Assembly: GCA_900538575.1 (NCBI GenBank)
Contig: UPZA01000007.1
Coordinates: forward strand, 62,001-126,000
Direction of reading: 5' to 3'
From: an uncultured Ruminococcus sp.
GTDB taxonomy: Bacteria > Bacillota > Clostridia > Oscillospirales > Ruminococcaceae
Length of the DNA stretch: 64,000 bases
This document shows positions 49,315-58,233 of this stretch, one piece after another. Made by a program: the position numbers and the translations under genes. How positions within the stretch are numbered: position 1 is the stretch's first letter; each line of letters begins with the position of its first letter. Below the pieces are notes generated by a model that was not told where the DNA came from, ran no database searches, and saw nothing but the letters and a program-made list of their open reading frames with translations.

Positions 49315-51656
49315 TTAAGACCCTCAAAAACCTGCTCAAACAGGACAAGGAGCGATACACCGTTCCCCGCAAGGTGCAGGATATAATCCCGATTCAGCGT
49401 ATTTGGAAAGACGGTATTTTCAGGGTGGGAAACCGCTTTTCAAAGACCTATAAATTCACCGATATAAACTATCTTGTGGCGAGCCGTGAGGACAAGGAAG
49501 CTATGTTTCTTGACTATTCCGAACTGCTCAACAGTTTAGATTCCGGCGCTACCACGAAAATCACGATCAACAACCGCAGGCTGAACAAGGCGAATTTTGA
49601 ACAGTCAATTTTAATGCCTATGCGGGGCGATTCCCGTGATGTGTACCGTCAGGAATACAACAAAATGCTCCTTGACAAAGCCACGGGAGCAAACGGCATT
49701 ATGCAGGAGAAATATATCACCATTTCGGTGAACAAAAAGGATATTGAAGAAGCCCGCACCTATTTTTCCCGTGTGGGCGCAGACCTGATCTCCCATTTCG
49801 CCGCCCTCGGTTCAAAGTGTACCGAATTAGACGCCGGTGAAAAGCTGCGGGTGCTTCACGACTTCTACCGGCAGGGCGAAGAAGCGGCGTTTCATTTCGA
49901 CCCGCAGGATATGATGAAAAAGGGACACGATTTCAAGGACTATATCTGCCCCGATTCCGTTGAAAAGAACAGCGATTATCTGAAGCTCGGCGATAAATTC
50001 TGCCGGGTTTTATTTTTGAAAGACTACGCTTCCTATATCAAAGACAGTATGGTTACGGAGCTTACCGACTTTAACCGCAATATGATGTTGTCGATTGATA
50101 TTGTACCCGTTCCTACCGACGAGGCGGTGCGGGAGGTTGAAAACCGTCTGCTCGGCGTAGAAACGAACATTACCAACTGGCAGCGCCGTCAAAATGCGAA
50201 CAACAATTTTTCGGCGGTCGTTCCGTATGATATGGAATTGCAAAGAAAAGAATCAAAGGAATTTCTTGACGATCTCACCACGAGAGATCAGCGAATGATG
50301 TTTGCGGTTATCACTATGGTAATCACCGCCGACGATAAAAAGCAGCTTGACAGCGATACCGAAACGGTGCTGTCGGTCGCAAGAAAGCATATGTGCCAGC
50401 TTGCCGTTTTGAAGTTTCAGCAGTTCGACGGGCTGAATACCGTCCTGCCGATCGGTACGAGAAAAATAAACGCTTTCCGTACTCTCACCACCGAAAGCCT
50501 TGCGGTGTTTATGCCGTTCAAGGTACAGGAGGTGCAAGACAAAGGCGGCATTTATTTCGGGGAAAACGCTATCTCTCACAATCTGATTATGTGCAACAAG
50601 GAAAATCTTTTGAATCAGTCGGCTTTTCTGCTTGGCGTTCCCGGTTCGGGTAAATCCTTTTCCGCAAAAGAATTGATTGCCTTTCTGATTCTGAACACCG
50701 AGGACGATATATTGGTATGCGACCCGGAGAATGAATTTGGCCCTCTTGCAAAGGCGTTGGGCGAAGAAATGGCGACCGTTATTCATATGGCGGCAGGCGG
50801 CAAGGATAGATTGAACGCGATGTATATGGTTGACGGCTACGGGGAAAACAACCCGATTGTCGAGAAATCGCAGTTTATTATGTCCCTTGTGGAGCAGATC
50901 GACAAGGCGGGCGTTGGCCCGCAGCAGAAATCCATTATCGACCGCTGCACCGCTCTTGTGTATCAGGAAGCCGAAAAAACGGGCAAGCCCGCCACCCTCT
51001 GCGATCTCCGCAACAAACTGTTGGAACAGCCCGAAGAAAAGGCAAAAGAAATCGCCCTTTCGCTGGAACTGTTTACTACGGGTTCGCTTGATATTTTCGG
51101 TCACGAAAGCACCGCCCAACTCGACAAGCGAATCGTCGTATTTGATATTCACGGCTTGGGCGAGCAGTTAAAGCCTACGGGACTTTTGGTTATCACCGAT
51201 ACCATTCTGAACCGTGTTACGCTCAACTGGAAGAAAGGCAAGCGGACGCACGTGTTCATCGACGAATTTCACGTGGTATTTGAAAATGAGCAAAGCGGCA
51301 TTTTCTTTAATTCCGCTTGGCGGCAGTTCAGAAAGAGAAACGGTTATCCCACCGCCATTACGCAGAATGTAGAATATCTGCTTGATTCCGTACAGGCGAG
51401 CACGATGCTTTCCAACTCGGAATTTGTCGTGATGTTAAATCAAGCGTATTCCGACCGCGCCAAACTTGCAAAACTCCTGAATATCTCCGACGAGCAGATG
51501 AGCTATGTTACCAATGCGGACGCCGGGTGCGGGCTTATCAAATACGGCTCGGCTCTCGTTCCCTTTATCAACCGTTTCCCCAAAGATACAAAACTGTATC
51601 AGTTAATGACGACAAAACCCGGCGAAGGCGTGTTCGGCGGCGGGGACGTTTCTTAA
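49311..51656 (+). CDS. VirB4-type conjugation ATPase
   Basis: A 781-residue ATPase that powers assembly and transfer. Walker A LLGVPGSGKSFSAKEL is near residue 445, and Walker B-type VFIDEFHVVFEN is near residue 650. The N-terminal 400 residues match the VirB4 membrane-associated domain. It is intact and of normal length, so the transfer machine could still work. Confidence 0.95.
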   Translation: MIKTLKNLLKQDKERYTVPRKVQDIIPIQRIWKDGIFRVGNRFSKTYKFTDINYLVASREDKEAMFLDYSELLNSLDSGATTKITINNRRLNKANFEQSILMPMRGDSRDVYRQEYNKMLLDKATGANGIMQEKYITISVNKKDIEEARTYFSRVGADLISHFAALGSKCTELDAGEKLRVLHDFYRQGEEAAFHFDPQDMMKKGHDFKDYICPDSVEKNSDYLKLGDKFCRVLFLKDYASYIKDSMVTELTDFNRNMMLSIDIVPVPTDEAVREVENRLLGVETNITNWQRRQNANNNFSAVVPYDMELQRKESKEFLDDLTTRDQRMMFAVITMVITADDKKQLDSDTETVLSVARKHMCQLAVLKFQQFDGLNTVLPIGTRKINAFRTLTTESLAVFMPFKVQEVQDKGGIYFGENAISHNLIMCNKENLLNQSAFLLGVPGSGKSFSAKELIAFLILNTEDDILVCDPENEFGPLAKALGEEMATVIHMAAGGKDRLNAMYMVDGYGENNPIVEKSQFIMSLVEQIDKAGVGPQQKSIIDRCTALVYQEAEKTGKPATLCDLRNKLLEQPEEKAKEIALSLELFTTGSLDIFGHESTAQLDKRIVVFDIHGLGEQLKPTGLLVITDTILNRVTLNWKKGKRTHVFIDEFHVVFENEQSGIFFNSAWRQFRKRNGYPTAITQNVEYLLDSVQASTMLSNSEFVVMLNQAYSDRAKLAKLLNISDEQMSYVTNADAGCGLIKYGSALVPFINRFPKDTKLYQLMTTKPGEGVFGGGDVS

Positions 51657-51680
51657 ATTCCACAAGGAGGACAACAAAAT

Positions 51681-52475
51681 ATGAAAAGCAAATATCTGAT
51701 GATCGGGGCGGCCGCTTGTGCCGCCCTTTTCCTTTTCTCCGGCTTTATGCTCTATCGGCAGTACGCCGATGAAAAACAGAGCGCCGAGGCATTTCAAAAT
51801 ATCTCTGCTCTTGTGGAGGACGAAACGTCACCCGCCGATGAACTGCAGGCAGCCGCCGTCCCGGAGCAGACCGCTTTTGAAAAGTACAGGGCGGTTTATG
51901 AGCAGAACAGCGATTTTGTAGGCTGGATTTTCATTGACGGCACAAACATCGACTACCCCGTAATGCAGACGATTGATAACCCGAATTATTATCTGAAACG
52001 AGGGTTTGACAAGCAGTACAGCAGTTACGGCGTTCCCTATGTGCAGGAAAACTGCGACCTTGAACTTTCCGACAACTGCGTAATCTACGGCCACCATATG
52101 AATAACGGCAGTATGTTTGCCGATCTCTGCAAGTATGCCGACGAGGATTTTTACAGGGAGCATAAAACAATCCGTTTTGATACGCTGGCAGGCTTTGGCG
52201 AATATGAGATCGTGGCGGCGTTTAAGACCGTCGCCTACTCCGAGCAGGGCTTTAAGTATTACCATTTCACCCGTGCGGATTCTGCGGAGGATTTTGACGC
52301 CTATATCGCAAAATGCAAGGGACTTTCTTTTTACGATACGGGCGTGAGCGCCGAATATGGCGACAAGCTGATTACGCTTTCCACCTGCGAATACAGCCGT
52401 ACAAACGGCCGAATGGTCGTTGTGGCGAAAAAGGCTGCTGCTCCCGCCGGGGAGGTGGGCGGCGATGAAGCCTAA
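51681..52475 (+). CDS. srtB: Class B sortase
   Basis: A 264-residue transpeptidase with an N-terminal anchor (residues 5-27), catalytic His138/139 in IYGHHM, Cys236 in LSTCEYS and Arg244 in NGRMVVVA. It should attach wall proteins, most likely the adhesin at 30313 with its TPKTG signal. It overlaps the next gene by 11 bases. Confidence 0.94.
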   Translation: MKSKYLMIGAAACAALFLFSGFMLYRQYADEKQSAEAFQNISALVEDETSPADELQAAAVPEQTAFEKYRAVYEQNSDFVGWIFIDGTNIDYPVMQTIDNPNYYLKRGFDKQYSSYGVPYVQENCDLELSDNCVIYGHHMNNGSMFADLCKYADEDFYREHKTIRFDTLAGFGEYEIVAAFKTVAYSEQGFKYYHFTRADSAEDFDAYIAKCKGLSFYDTGVSAEYGDKLITLSTCEYSRTNGRMVVVAKKAAAPAGEVGGDEA

Positions 52476-53259
52476 AAAATATGTCCTCTCTCTTTCAGGC
52501 GGGAAAGATTCAACGGCTATGCTCCTGCGGCTTTTGGAGGAAAAACGGCCGGTTGATCTCATTCTGTTCTGCGATACAGGGCTTGAATTTCCGCAGATGT
52601 ACGAACACCTTGACCGTTTGCAGGCATATATCGGCAGACCAATTATCCGGCTGAAAGCAGAACACGATTTTGAATACTACTTTTTTGATTACTCCCCGAA
52701 AAGAAAAAATCCTGCTTTGGAGCAGCATAAAGGTTTGAGTTGGCCCGGTCCCCGTGGGCGCTGGTGTACCGGGATTCTTAAAACCCGTGTGATTGCCGCC
52801 TATCTGCGGGAAATGAAAAAGCAGTATGAGGTGATCGAGTATGTGGGGATTGCCGCCGATGAAACAAAGCGTATGAAAACCGCCTGCTATCCGCTCGTCG
52901 AATGGGCTATGACCGAAAAGGACTGCCTTGCCTATTGCTATGAAAGGGGCTTTGACTGGGGCGGTCTGTATGAGATTTTCAGCCGGGTTTCCTGCTGGTG
53001 CTGCCCTCTGCAAAGTTTGGAAGAACTGCGGAAACTGTACCGGCATTTCCCTGATCTATGGCGGAAGCTTGAAGAATGGGACAGCGCCACTTGGCGGACA
53101 TTTCTCAAAAACTATTCCGTCCGTGAACTTGCCGCCCGTTTTGATTTTGAGGATAGGTGGCAGGCCGCAGGCGGCAATATCCGCAGCAGGGCGTTTTACT
53201 CCGCTCTGCGTGATGAATTGTCCCGGCTCAAAACGGAGGTGACGCTATGCCGGAAATAA
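52465..53259 (+). CDS. PAPS-reductase-type (adenine nucleotide alpha hydrolase) protein
   Basis: A 264-residue protein with the PP-loop SGGKDSTAML (residues 10-19), DTGLEFPQMY, and a Cys-rich segment SRVSCWCCPLQ. This fold activates a substrate with ATP, as in phosphoadenosine phosphosulfate reductase or DndC. Its constant presence in such operons suggests a role in DNA or protein modification, but no DndBDE partners are here. The ATG at 52465 follows GGAGGTGGG. Confidence 0.83.
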   Translation: MKPKKYVLSLSGGKDSTAMLLRLLEEKRPVDLILFCDTGLEFPQMYEHLDRLQAYIGRPIIRLKAEHDFEYYFFDYSPKRKNPALEQHKGLSWPGPRGRWCTGILKTRVIAAYLREMKKQYEVIEYVGIAADETKRMKTACYPLVEWAMTEKDCLAYCYERGFDWGGLYEIFSRVSCWCCPLQSLEELRKLYRHFPDLWRKLEEWDSATWRTFLKNYSVRELAARFDFEDRWQAAGGNIRSRAFYSALRDELSRLKTEVTLCRK

Positions 53260-54974
53260 AGACAAGAGATATTGTAAAGGGTACGGTTAAGACGATTGAT
53301 AAATCAGCGGTAGCCGCCGAGCGTATGAAATCCGCCTATGTCCGCACAAAGGATAAAGCGGAACACAGCCTTTATTCTGCGGAGAGTTCCCCCGGTGAAT
53401 ACGCCGCCGACCGTATTTCGGGCGGGGCTGATTCTGCCGCCCGTGAAGCTGTCCGGCAGTTTGACAAACAAGGCCGTAAAGGTGTAAAGACGACAAAAGA
53501 GAATATTTCCAAAATCAGAGAGCATTTCGGGCAGAAAGCAAGCGACATTCCGAAAAAACAGGCCCGGCAAAGGGCGGCAAAAGGGATTCGCCGTTCAGCC
53601 GACACCGCTAAAAAATCCATTAAGACGGTGGAACACAGCGGAAAGACAATCAAGCAGACGGCGAAATCCACGGGTAAGGCGACGGTAAAAACCGCAAAGG
53701 GTTCAGTCAAGGCGGCGCAAAAATCGGTTAAGACCGCCGAGCGTACTGCCCGGACCACAATTAAAACGGCCCAACAGACGGCAAAAGCAGCCCAAAAGAC
53801 AGCACAGGCCACGGCCAAAGCTGCGAGGGCGGCAGCTCACGCCGCCCGTGCCGCCGCCAAAGCCGCCGTTGCCACTGCAAAGGCAGTCGCAAAAGCAATC
53901 GCCCTTGCAGTCAAAGCCATTATTGCAGGTACAAAGGCGCTGATAGCGGCGATTGCGGCCGGGGGCTGGATTGCGGTTTTGGTAATTATCATTATCTGCC
54001 TGATTGCGCTGCTGATCGGCTCGTGCTTTGGCATTTTCTTTTCAAGTGAGGACAGCGGCTCGGGCTTGACGATGCAGAGCGTGGTACAGGAAATCAACGA
54101 CGACTACCAGCAGCAGATCGACACGACAAAGGCGAATATCTCCTACGATGTTCTGGAAATGTCCGGCTCCCGTGCCGTCTGGCCGGAGGTGCTGGCTGTC
54201 TATGCGGTGAAAACCACCACCGACCCGGATAATCCGCAGGAGGTCGCCACGATTGACGACAGCAAAAAAGCGATTCTCAAAGATATTTTCTGGCAGATGA
54301 ACGAAATATCGTCCCGGACGGAAACAAAAACCGAAACGGTAATAACCGAAACAGACGACGGACACGGAAATATCGTGCAGACGGAAACCACCGTTACCCG
54401 CACCTATCTGTATATCACGGTTGCCCATAAGACCGCCGGGGAAATGGCGGATAAATACAGCTTCAATGCAGATCAGCGGGAACAGCTTGCCGAATTGCTT
54501 GCCGAAGAAAACCGCAGTATGTGGAGCGCCGTTCTATATAGCATTTATACCGAGGACGGGACAATCGTTTCCGTCGCTCTGTCGCAGGTCGGGAATGTAG
54601 GCGGCGAGCCCTATTGGTCTTGGTACGGCTTTAACTCCCGTGTGGAATGGTGCGCCTGCTTCGTTTCGTGGTGTGCGAATGAGTGCGGTTATATCGACGC
54701 CGGGATTATCCCGAAATTTGCGGGCTGTATTCAAGGCTCTAACTGGTTCAAGGAAAGGGGGCTTTGGCAGGACGGCAGCTTTACGCCGTCTGCGGGGCAC
54801 ATCATTTTCTTTGACTGGGAGGGCGACGGCGAAACCGACCACGTGGGGATTGTCGAACGTGTGGAAAACGGAACAGTTTATACCGTGGAAGGCAACTCCG
54901 GCGACGCCTGCCGGCAAAACAGCTATTCAATCGGCAGCAGCGTGATTTATGGCTATGGTACTCCTGCCTATTAA
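53247..54974 (+). CDS. CHAP-domain peptidoglycan hydrolase of the type IV system
   Basis: A 575-residue protein. Residues 1-220 are very Lys/Ala/Thr-rich with repeated KTA/TAK units, then one membrane helix (about 245-270), an extracytoplasmic spacer and a C-terminal CHAP amidase/endopeptidase with the catalytic Cys in EWCACFVSWCA and His in DHVGIVERV. It would open the wall for the channel, as VirB1-like enzymes do. The basic N-terminus in the cytoplasm might touch DNA. Confidence 0.9.
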   Translation: MPEIKTRDIVKGTVKTIDKSAVAAERMKSAYVRTKDKAEHSLYSAESSPGEYAADRISGGADSAAREAVRQFDKQGRKGVKTTKENISKIREHFGQKASDIPKKQARQRAAKGIRRSADTAKKSIKTVEHSGKTIKQTAKSTGKATVKTAKGSVKAAQKSVKTAERTARTTIKTAQQTAKAAQKTAQATAKAARAAAHAARAAAKAAVATAKAVAKAIALAVKAIIAGTKALIAAIAAGGWIAVLVIIIICLIALLIGSCFGIFFSSEDSGSGLTMQSVVQEINDDYQQQIDTTKANISYDVLEMSGSRAVWPEVLAVYAVKTTTDPDNPQEVATIDDSKKAILKDIFWQMNEISSRTETKTETVITETDDGHGNIVQTETTVTRTYLYITVAHKTAGEMADKYSFNADQREQLAELLAEENRSMWSAVLYSIYTEDGTIVSVALSQVGNVGGEPYWSWYGFNSRVEWCACFVSWCANECGYIDAGIIPKFAGCIQGSNWFKERGLWQDGSFTPSAGHIIFFDWEGDGETDHVGIVERVENGTVYTVEGNSGDACRQNSYSIGSSVIYGYGTPAY

Positions 54975-54977
54975 AAG

Positions 54978-55008
54978 AACAAACCGTCTGCATTGCAGAC
55001 GGTTTGTT
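54978..55008. terminator. Terminator ending the transfer operon
   Basis: A perfect 15-bp inverted repeat (54978-54992 with 54994-55008) with a one-base centre. The T run is weak. It marks the border between transfer genes and the metabolic cargo. Confidence 0.6.
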
Positions 55009-55026
55009 ACATAAACATTTCTCTTA

Positions 55027-55902
55027 TTATATATGGCTTTGCACACTTTCAAGAAACAGCTCCGCAGGTTTCGTAAACATTTGAAATTTTTTCCAAACAA
55101 AATAGAGTTCTGCCTCTACTTTTGGTTCAAGCGGACGGAAACACAGATTGCTTTTTTCGGGTATGTTTACAAGGTTGTCAAAGGTAAACGCCATACCAAA
55201 GCCTTCTTCTATCATCATAGAGGGCGTAGTAATCAGATTGAATGTAGAAACAATATTCAAACTCTGCACATCACGTCCGAGCCAGCCGGATAAAACATTT
55301 CCCTCAAGTTGTTGATGTGCTACCCATACGGGCAAATCTCCGATGTCCTCCGGGTGAACAGTCTGTAAAGAAGCAAGCGGGCAATCGTTACGCATAAGCA
55401 ATCCAAATATATCATTTTTGGGTAGCTTGATATAATCAAACTTCTGCATATCCACAGGTGCGACAAGCAACCCAAAGTCAAGCAAACCCTTATTCAAACC
55501 GTCTGTAATCTCCGCAATGCTTCCACTAAAAAAATCATAAGTAATTTGTGGGTGGGATTCTTTGAGCGACATAATACAGTTTGCAATCATTTTCATTGTC
55601 TGCGTTTCAATAGCGCCGATATGAACGACGCCGCTGACAATCTCATTAAAGGTTTTCAAATCATCTTCCGTTCGTTCGGTTAATTCTATAATTTCTTTTG
55701 CACGCTTGCGGAGAAACATACCCTCCTCCGTGAGCGTTATTTTTCTGCTTCCCCGTTCAAACAACTTTTTTCCTACTGAATTTTCAAGTTCGGCAAGCTG
55801 CCTTGATAAATTAGACTGTGTGGTATGCAGCACTTCCGCTGCTCTTGTCATATTTTCCTCCTGTGCAACAGTAATGAAATATTTGAGTACACGAATTTCC
55901 AT
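55027..55902 (-). CDS. LysR-family transcriptional regulator
   Basis: A 291-residue regulator with the winged HTH at residues 1-60 (LKYFITVAQEENMTRAAEVL, TTQSNLSRQLAELE) and a substrate-binding domain with VHIGAIET. It is divergent from the aldo-keto reductase operon, and a dyad with LysR-box form overlaps its own -35, so it likely represses itself and activates the reductases. Confidence 0.93.
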   Translation of the reverse strand: MEIRVLKYFITVAQEENMTRAAEVLHTTQSNLSRQLAELENSVGKKLFERGSRKITLTEEGMFLRKRAKEIIELTERTEDDLKTFNEIVSGVVHIGAIETQTMKMIANCIMSLKESHPQITYDFFSGSIAEITDGLNKGLLDFGLLVAPVDMQKFDYIKLPKNDIFGLLMRNDCPLASLQTVHPEDIGDLPVWVAHQQLEGNVLSGWLGRDVQSLNIVSTFNLITTPSMMIEEGFGMAFTFDNLVNIPEKSNLCFRPLEPKVEAELYFVWKKFQMFTKPAELFLESVQSHI

Positions 55903-55928
55903 AATCCTACCTCCGTTTAACTAATGAA

Positions 55929-55966
55929 ATTATAGCACATCTTTCTATGAATGTAAAGCATAGAAA
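55929..55966 (-). promoter_or_regulatory. lysR promoter with overlapping LysR-type dyad
   Basis: On the minus strand TTTACA (55957-55952), 17 bp and TATAAT (55934-55929). The dyad TTTCTATG (55942-55949) / CATAGAAA (55959-55966) overlaps the -35. It fits a LysR operator. Confidence 0.8.
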
Positions 55967-55984
55967 CGTATGAAAAAGAACTAT

Positions 55985-56013
55985 TTGTAATAGAACAAGA
56001 TTTTTGATATAAT
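55985..56013 (+). promoter_or_regulatory. Promoter of the aldo-keto reductase operon
   Basis: TTGTAA (55985-55990), 17 bp, TATAAT (56008-56013), about 20 bp from the LysR dyad, in the right place for activation. A strong AAAGGAGGT follows. Confidence 0.75.
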
Positions 56014-56038
56014 AAAAACGCAAAGGAGGTATGATTGA

Positions 56039-57052
56039 ATGAATAAAAAGAATTGGATTGCTCTTGTCTTGGGACTGACGTTGATTTTCACTTTCGCAGG
56101 GTGTAGCAATACAGATACAACAACAAGACAAAATGAGGATTCTTCTGCTCTTTCACAAAGTCAGGTGGATATGCAGGAAATGGACGGAAAGCAAATAACA
56201 AGTGATTTACCAAATCAAAACACCGATTTTAATTTTGAATCGAAAACGGTACTTTTGAACAGTGGTTATGAAATGCCGATTGTCGGTCTTGGAACTTGGA
56301 CGCTTGATGATGAAACAGCGGAAAACTCTGTTTATCACGCCTTAAAGGATGGGTACAGGTTGATTGATACCGCCAGATATTATGGCAATGCACAGGGCGT
56401 TGGAGATGGTGTACGCAGAGCAATCGCAGAGGGAATTGTGAATCGGGAGGATGTTTTTATTACAACCAAAATTGTTCCCTATGGATTTGACGATTACGAC
56501 GCTGCTATTGATGAATGTATCGAGGCGTTAGGACTTGACTATATTGATTTACTGCTAATTCATCAACAAGGTACTGACGAAAAAGAACTCTATGCGGCGA
56601 TTGAGCGGGCTGTTGATAACGGCAAAGTACATTCTTTGGGGATTTCAAATTATTATACGCAGGAGGATTTCGAGCGTATTACGGAAAACGCCAAAATAAT
56701 GCCCGCTGTTATTCAAAATGAAAACCACATCTTTTTCCAAAATACAGAGTTTCAAAGCTATGTAAAACAATTTGGCGTGGTTATTGAATCCTACTATCCC
56801 TTTGGAGGCAGAGGACACACCTCGGATTCTATGAACAATGAAGTAATTGCTGAAATTGCCGAAGCACACGAAAAAACAGGAGCGCAGATTATCCTGCGGT
56901 GGCACTTGCAGGCGGGCTATATCGCAATTCCCGGTTCAAGTAATCCAGATCATATTGCCGAAAACTATAATATTTTCGATTTTGAATTGTCCGACGAAGA
57001 AATGCAGAAAATCGCAGATTTGGACACAGGCGAAAGATATGAAACTTGGTAA
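56039..57052 (+). CDS. Aldo-keto reductase with lipoprotein signal
   Basis: A 337-residue protein. Residues 1-22 form a lipoprotein signal (lipobox FAGC), followed by a Ser/Gln/Asp-rich linker to about residue 65 and a complete aldo-keto reductase fold: GLGTWTLDD, DGYRLIDTARYYGN (catalytic Asp and Tyr), DVFITTKI (Lys), LLLIHQQG (His) and IPGSSNPDHI. Reductases of this type use NADPH in the cytoplasm, so a membrane anchor pointing outward is odd. The next reductase in the operon has no signal. Either the N-terminus was gained by fusion, or the enzyme works outside with an unknown cofactor. Confidence 0.88.
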   Translation: MNKKNWIALVLGLTLIFTFAGCSNTDTTTRQNEDSSALSQSQVDMQEMDGKQITSDLPNQNTDFNFESKTVLLNSGYEMPIVGLGTWTLDDETAENSVYHALKDGYRLIDTARYYGNAQGVGDGVRRAIAEGIVNREDVFITTKIVPYGFDDYDAAIDECIEALGLDYIDLLLIHQQGTDEKELYAAIERAVDNGKVHSLGISNYYTQEDFERITENAKIMPAVIQNENHIFFQNTEFQSYVKQFGVVIESYYPFGGRGHTSDSMNNEVIAEIAEAHEKTGAQIILRWHLQAGYIAIPGSSNPDHIAENYNIFDFELSDEEMQKIADLDTGERYETW

Positions 57053-57072
57053 GACAAAGGAGGAATGGAAGA

Positions 57073-57294
57073 TTGGCAGATGAAACTCAAAAAACAGAGG
57101 AGCTTATAAAATGTGTATCGGAACTTGATATTGATGAGGAAACAAAGTGTTCTGTTATTGAGTCTATCCGAAAAGGACAGACGACAAAGGGAATACGGCT
57201 GCTCAGACAATATCGTGGGGAAATACTAAACGATTTACACAGCGACCAAAACAGACTGTATCAGATTGATTATGTACTGCAAAAAGCAAAATAA
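57073..57294 (+). CDS. Small protein between the reductases
   Basis: A 73-residue, helical, charged protein starting with TTG, eight bases after AAGGAGG. It has RKGQTTKGIRLLRQYRGEIL and an end (QIDYVLQKAK) typical of small proteins found next to aldo-keto reductases in Clostridia. The function is unknown. Confidence 0.65.
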   Translation: MADETQKTEELIKCVSELDIDEETKCSVIESIRKGQTTKGIRLLRQYRGEILNDLHSDQNRLYQIDYVLQKAK

Positions 57295-57310
57295 AAAAGG
57301 AGAGATTATT

Positions 57311-58219
57311 ATGATTTTGAATGATACTTACACACTTTCTAATGGAATGAAAATTCCGAAACTCGGACTTGGCACTTGGGAAATCCCCGATGATAAGGCG
57401 GCACAGGCAGTAAGGGACGCTGTAAAAATCGGATACCGCCATATCGACACAGCGCAGGGATACGACAATGAAAGAGGCGTTGGCGAGGGCGTCCGCACTT
57501 GCGGCGTTTCCCGTGAAGAACTGTTTGTGACAACAAAATTACAGGCGTTCTATAAAACCTATAAGGAAGCGAAGGAAGCTATTGCAGAATCTTTGCGTGT
57601 ATCGGGACTGGATTACTTTGACCTGATGATTATCCACGCACCTCAGCCGTGGACGGATTTTCACGCCGGAGAACATTTCTTTGAAGGCAATCTTGAAGCG
57701 TGGCGGGCTTTGGAAGAAGCGCATTATGAGGGCAAATTAAAAGCTATCGGCGTTTCAAATTTTGAGGAAATTGACCTTGACAATATTTTGAAAAACGGAG
57801 AGGTAAAGCCTGCTGTCAATCAAATTCTTTGCCACATTGGAAACACGCCGTTTGACTTGATTGATTACTGCAAAAAGAACGATATTCTTGTGGAAGCCTA
57901 TTCTCCCGTTGCACACGGAGAAATGCAGAAAAACAGCCAAATTTCAGAAATGGCAAAAAAATACGGTGTTTCTGTTCCGCAGCTTTGTATCCGTTATTGT
58001 TTGCAATTAGGGACATTGCCCTTGCCGAAAACGGCAAATCCGGCACATATGGCAGACAATGCACAAATGAGTTTTGAGATTTCAAATGAAGATATGGAAA
58101 CTCTGAAAAACGCCGAGAAGATCAAAAATTATGGTGATTTCAGTATGTTCCCTGTATTCGGCGGCAAAATGGCGGCGGACGGCAGTTGTTCGCCACAGGA
58201 TTTTCCGCATAAAAAGTAA
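57311..58219 (+). CDS. Aldo-keto reductase, cytoplasmic
   Basis: A 302-residue NAD(P)H-dependent reductase of the AKR5/2,5-diketogluconate type: LGLGTWEIPDD, IGYRHIDTAQGYDN (Asp, Tyr), ELFVTTKL (Lys), LMIIHAP (His) and LPLPKTANPAHM for the cofactor. The ATG at 57311 follows AAGGAGAGATTATT. It is paralogous to the lipoprotein reductase two genes upstream. Confidence 0.92.
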   Translation: MILNDTYTLSNGMKIPKLGLGTWEIPDDKAAQAVRDAVKIGYRHIDTAQGYDNERGVGEGVRTCGVSREELFVTTKLQAFYKTYKEAKEAIAESLRVSGLDYFDLMIIHAPQPWTDFHAGEHFFEGNLEAWRALEEAHYEGKLKAIGVSNFEEIDLDNILKNGEVKPAVNQILCHIGNTPFDLIDYCKKNDILVEAYSPVAHGEMQKNSQISEMAKKYGVSVPQLCIRYCLQLGTLPLPKTANPAHMADNAQMSFEISNEDMETLKNAEKIKNYGDFSMFPVFGGKMAADGSCSPQDFPHKK

Positions 58220-58233
58220 GGAGGATATATGAA

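Noticed and set aside
52465..53259. DndC of a phosphorothioation system
   Set aside because: Only the PP-loop fold is shared. No DndB, DndD, DndE or SspB-like genes are near, and the gene sits inside the conjugation operon.
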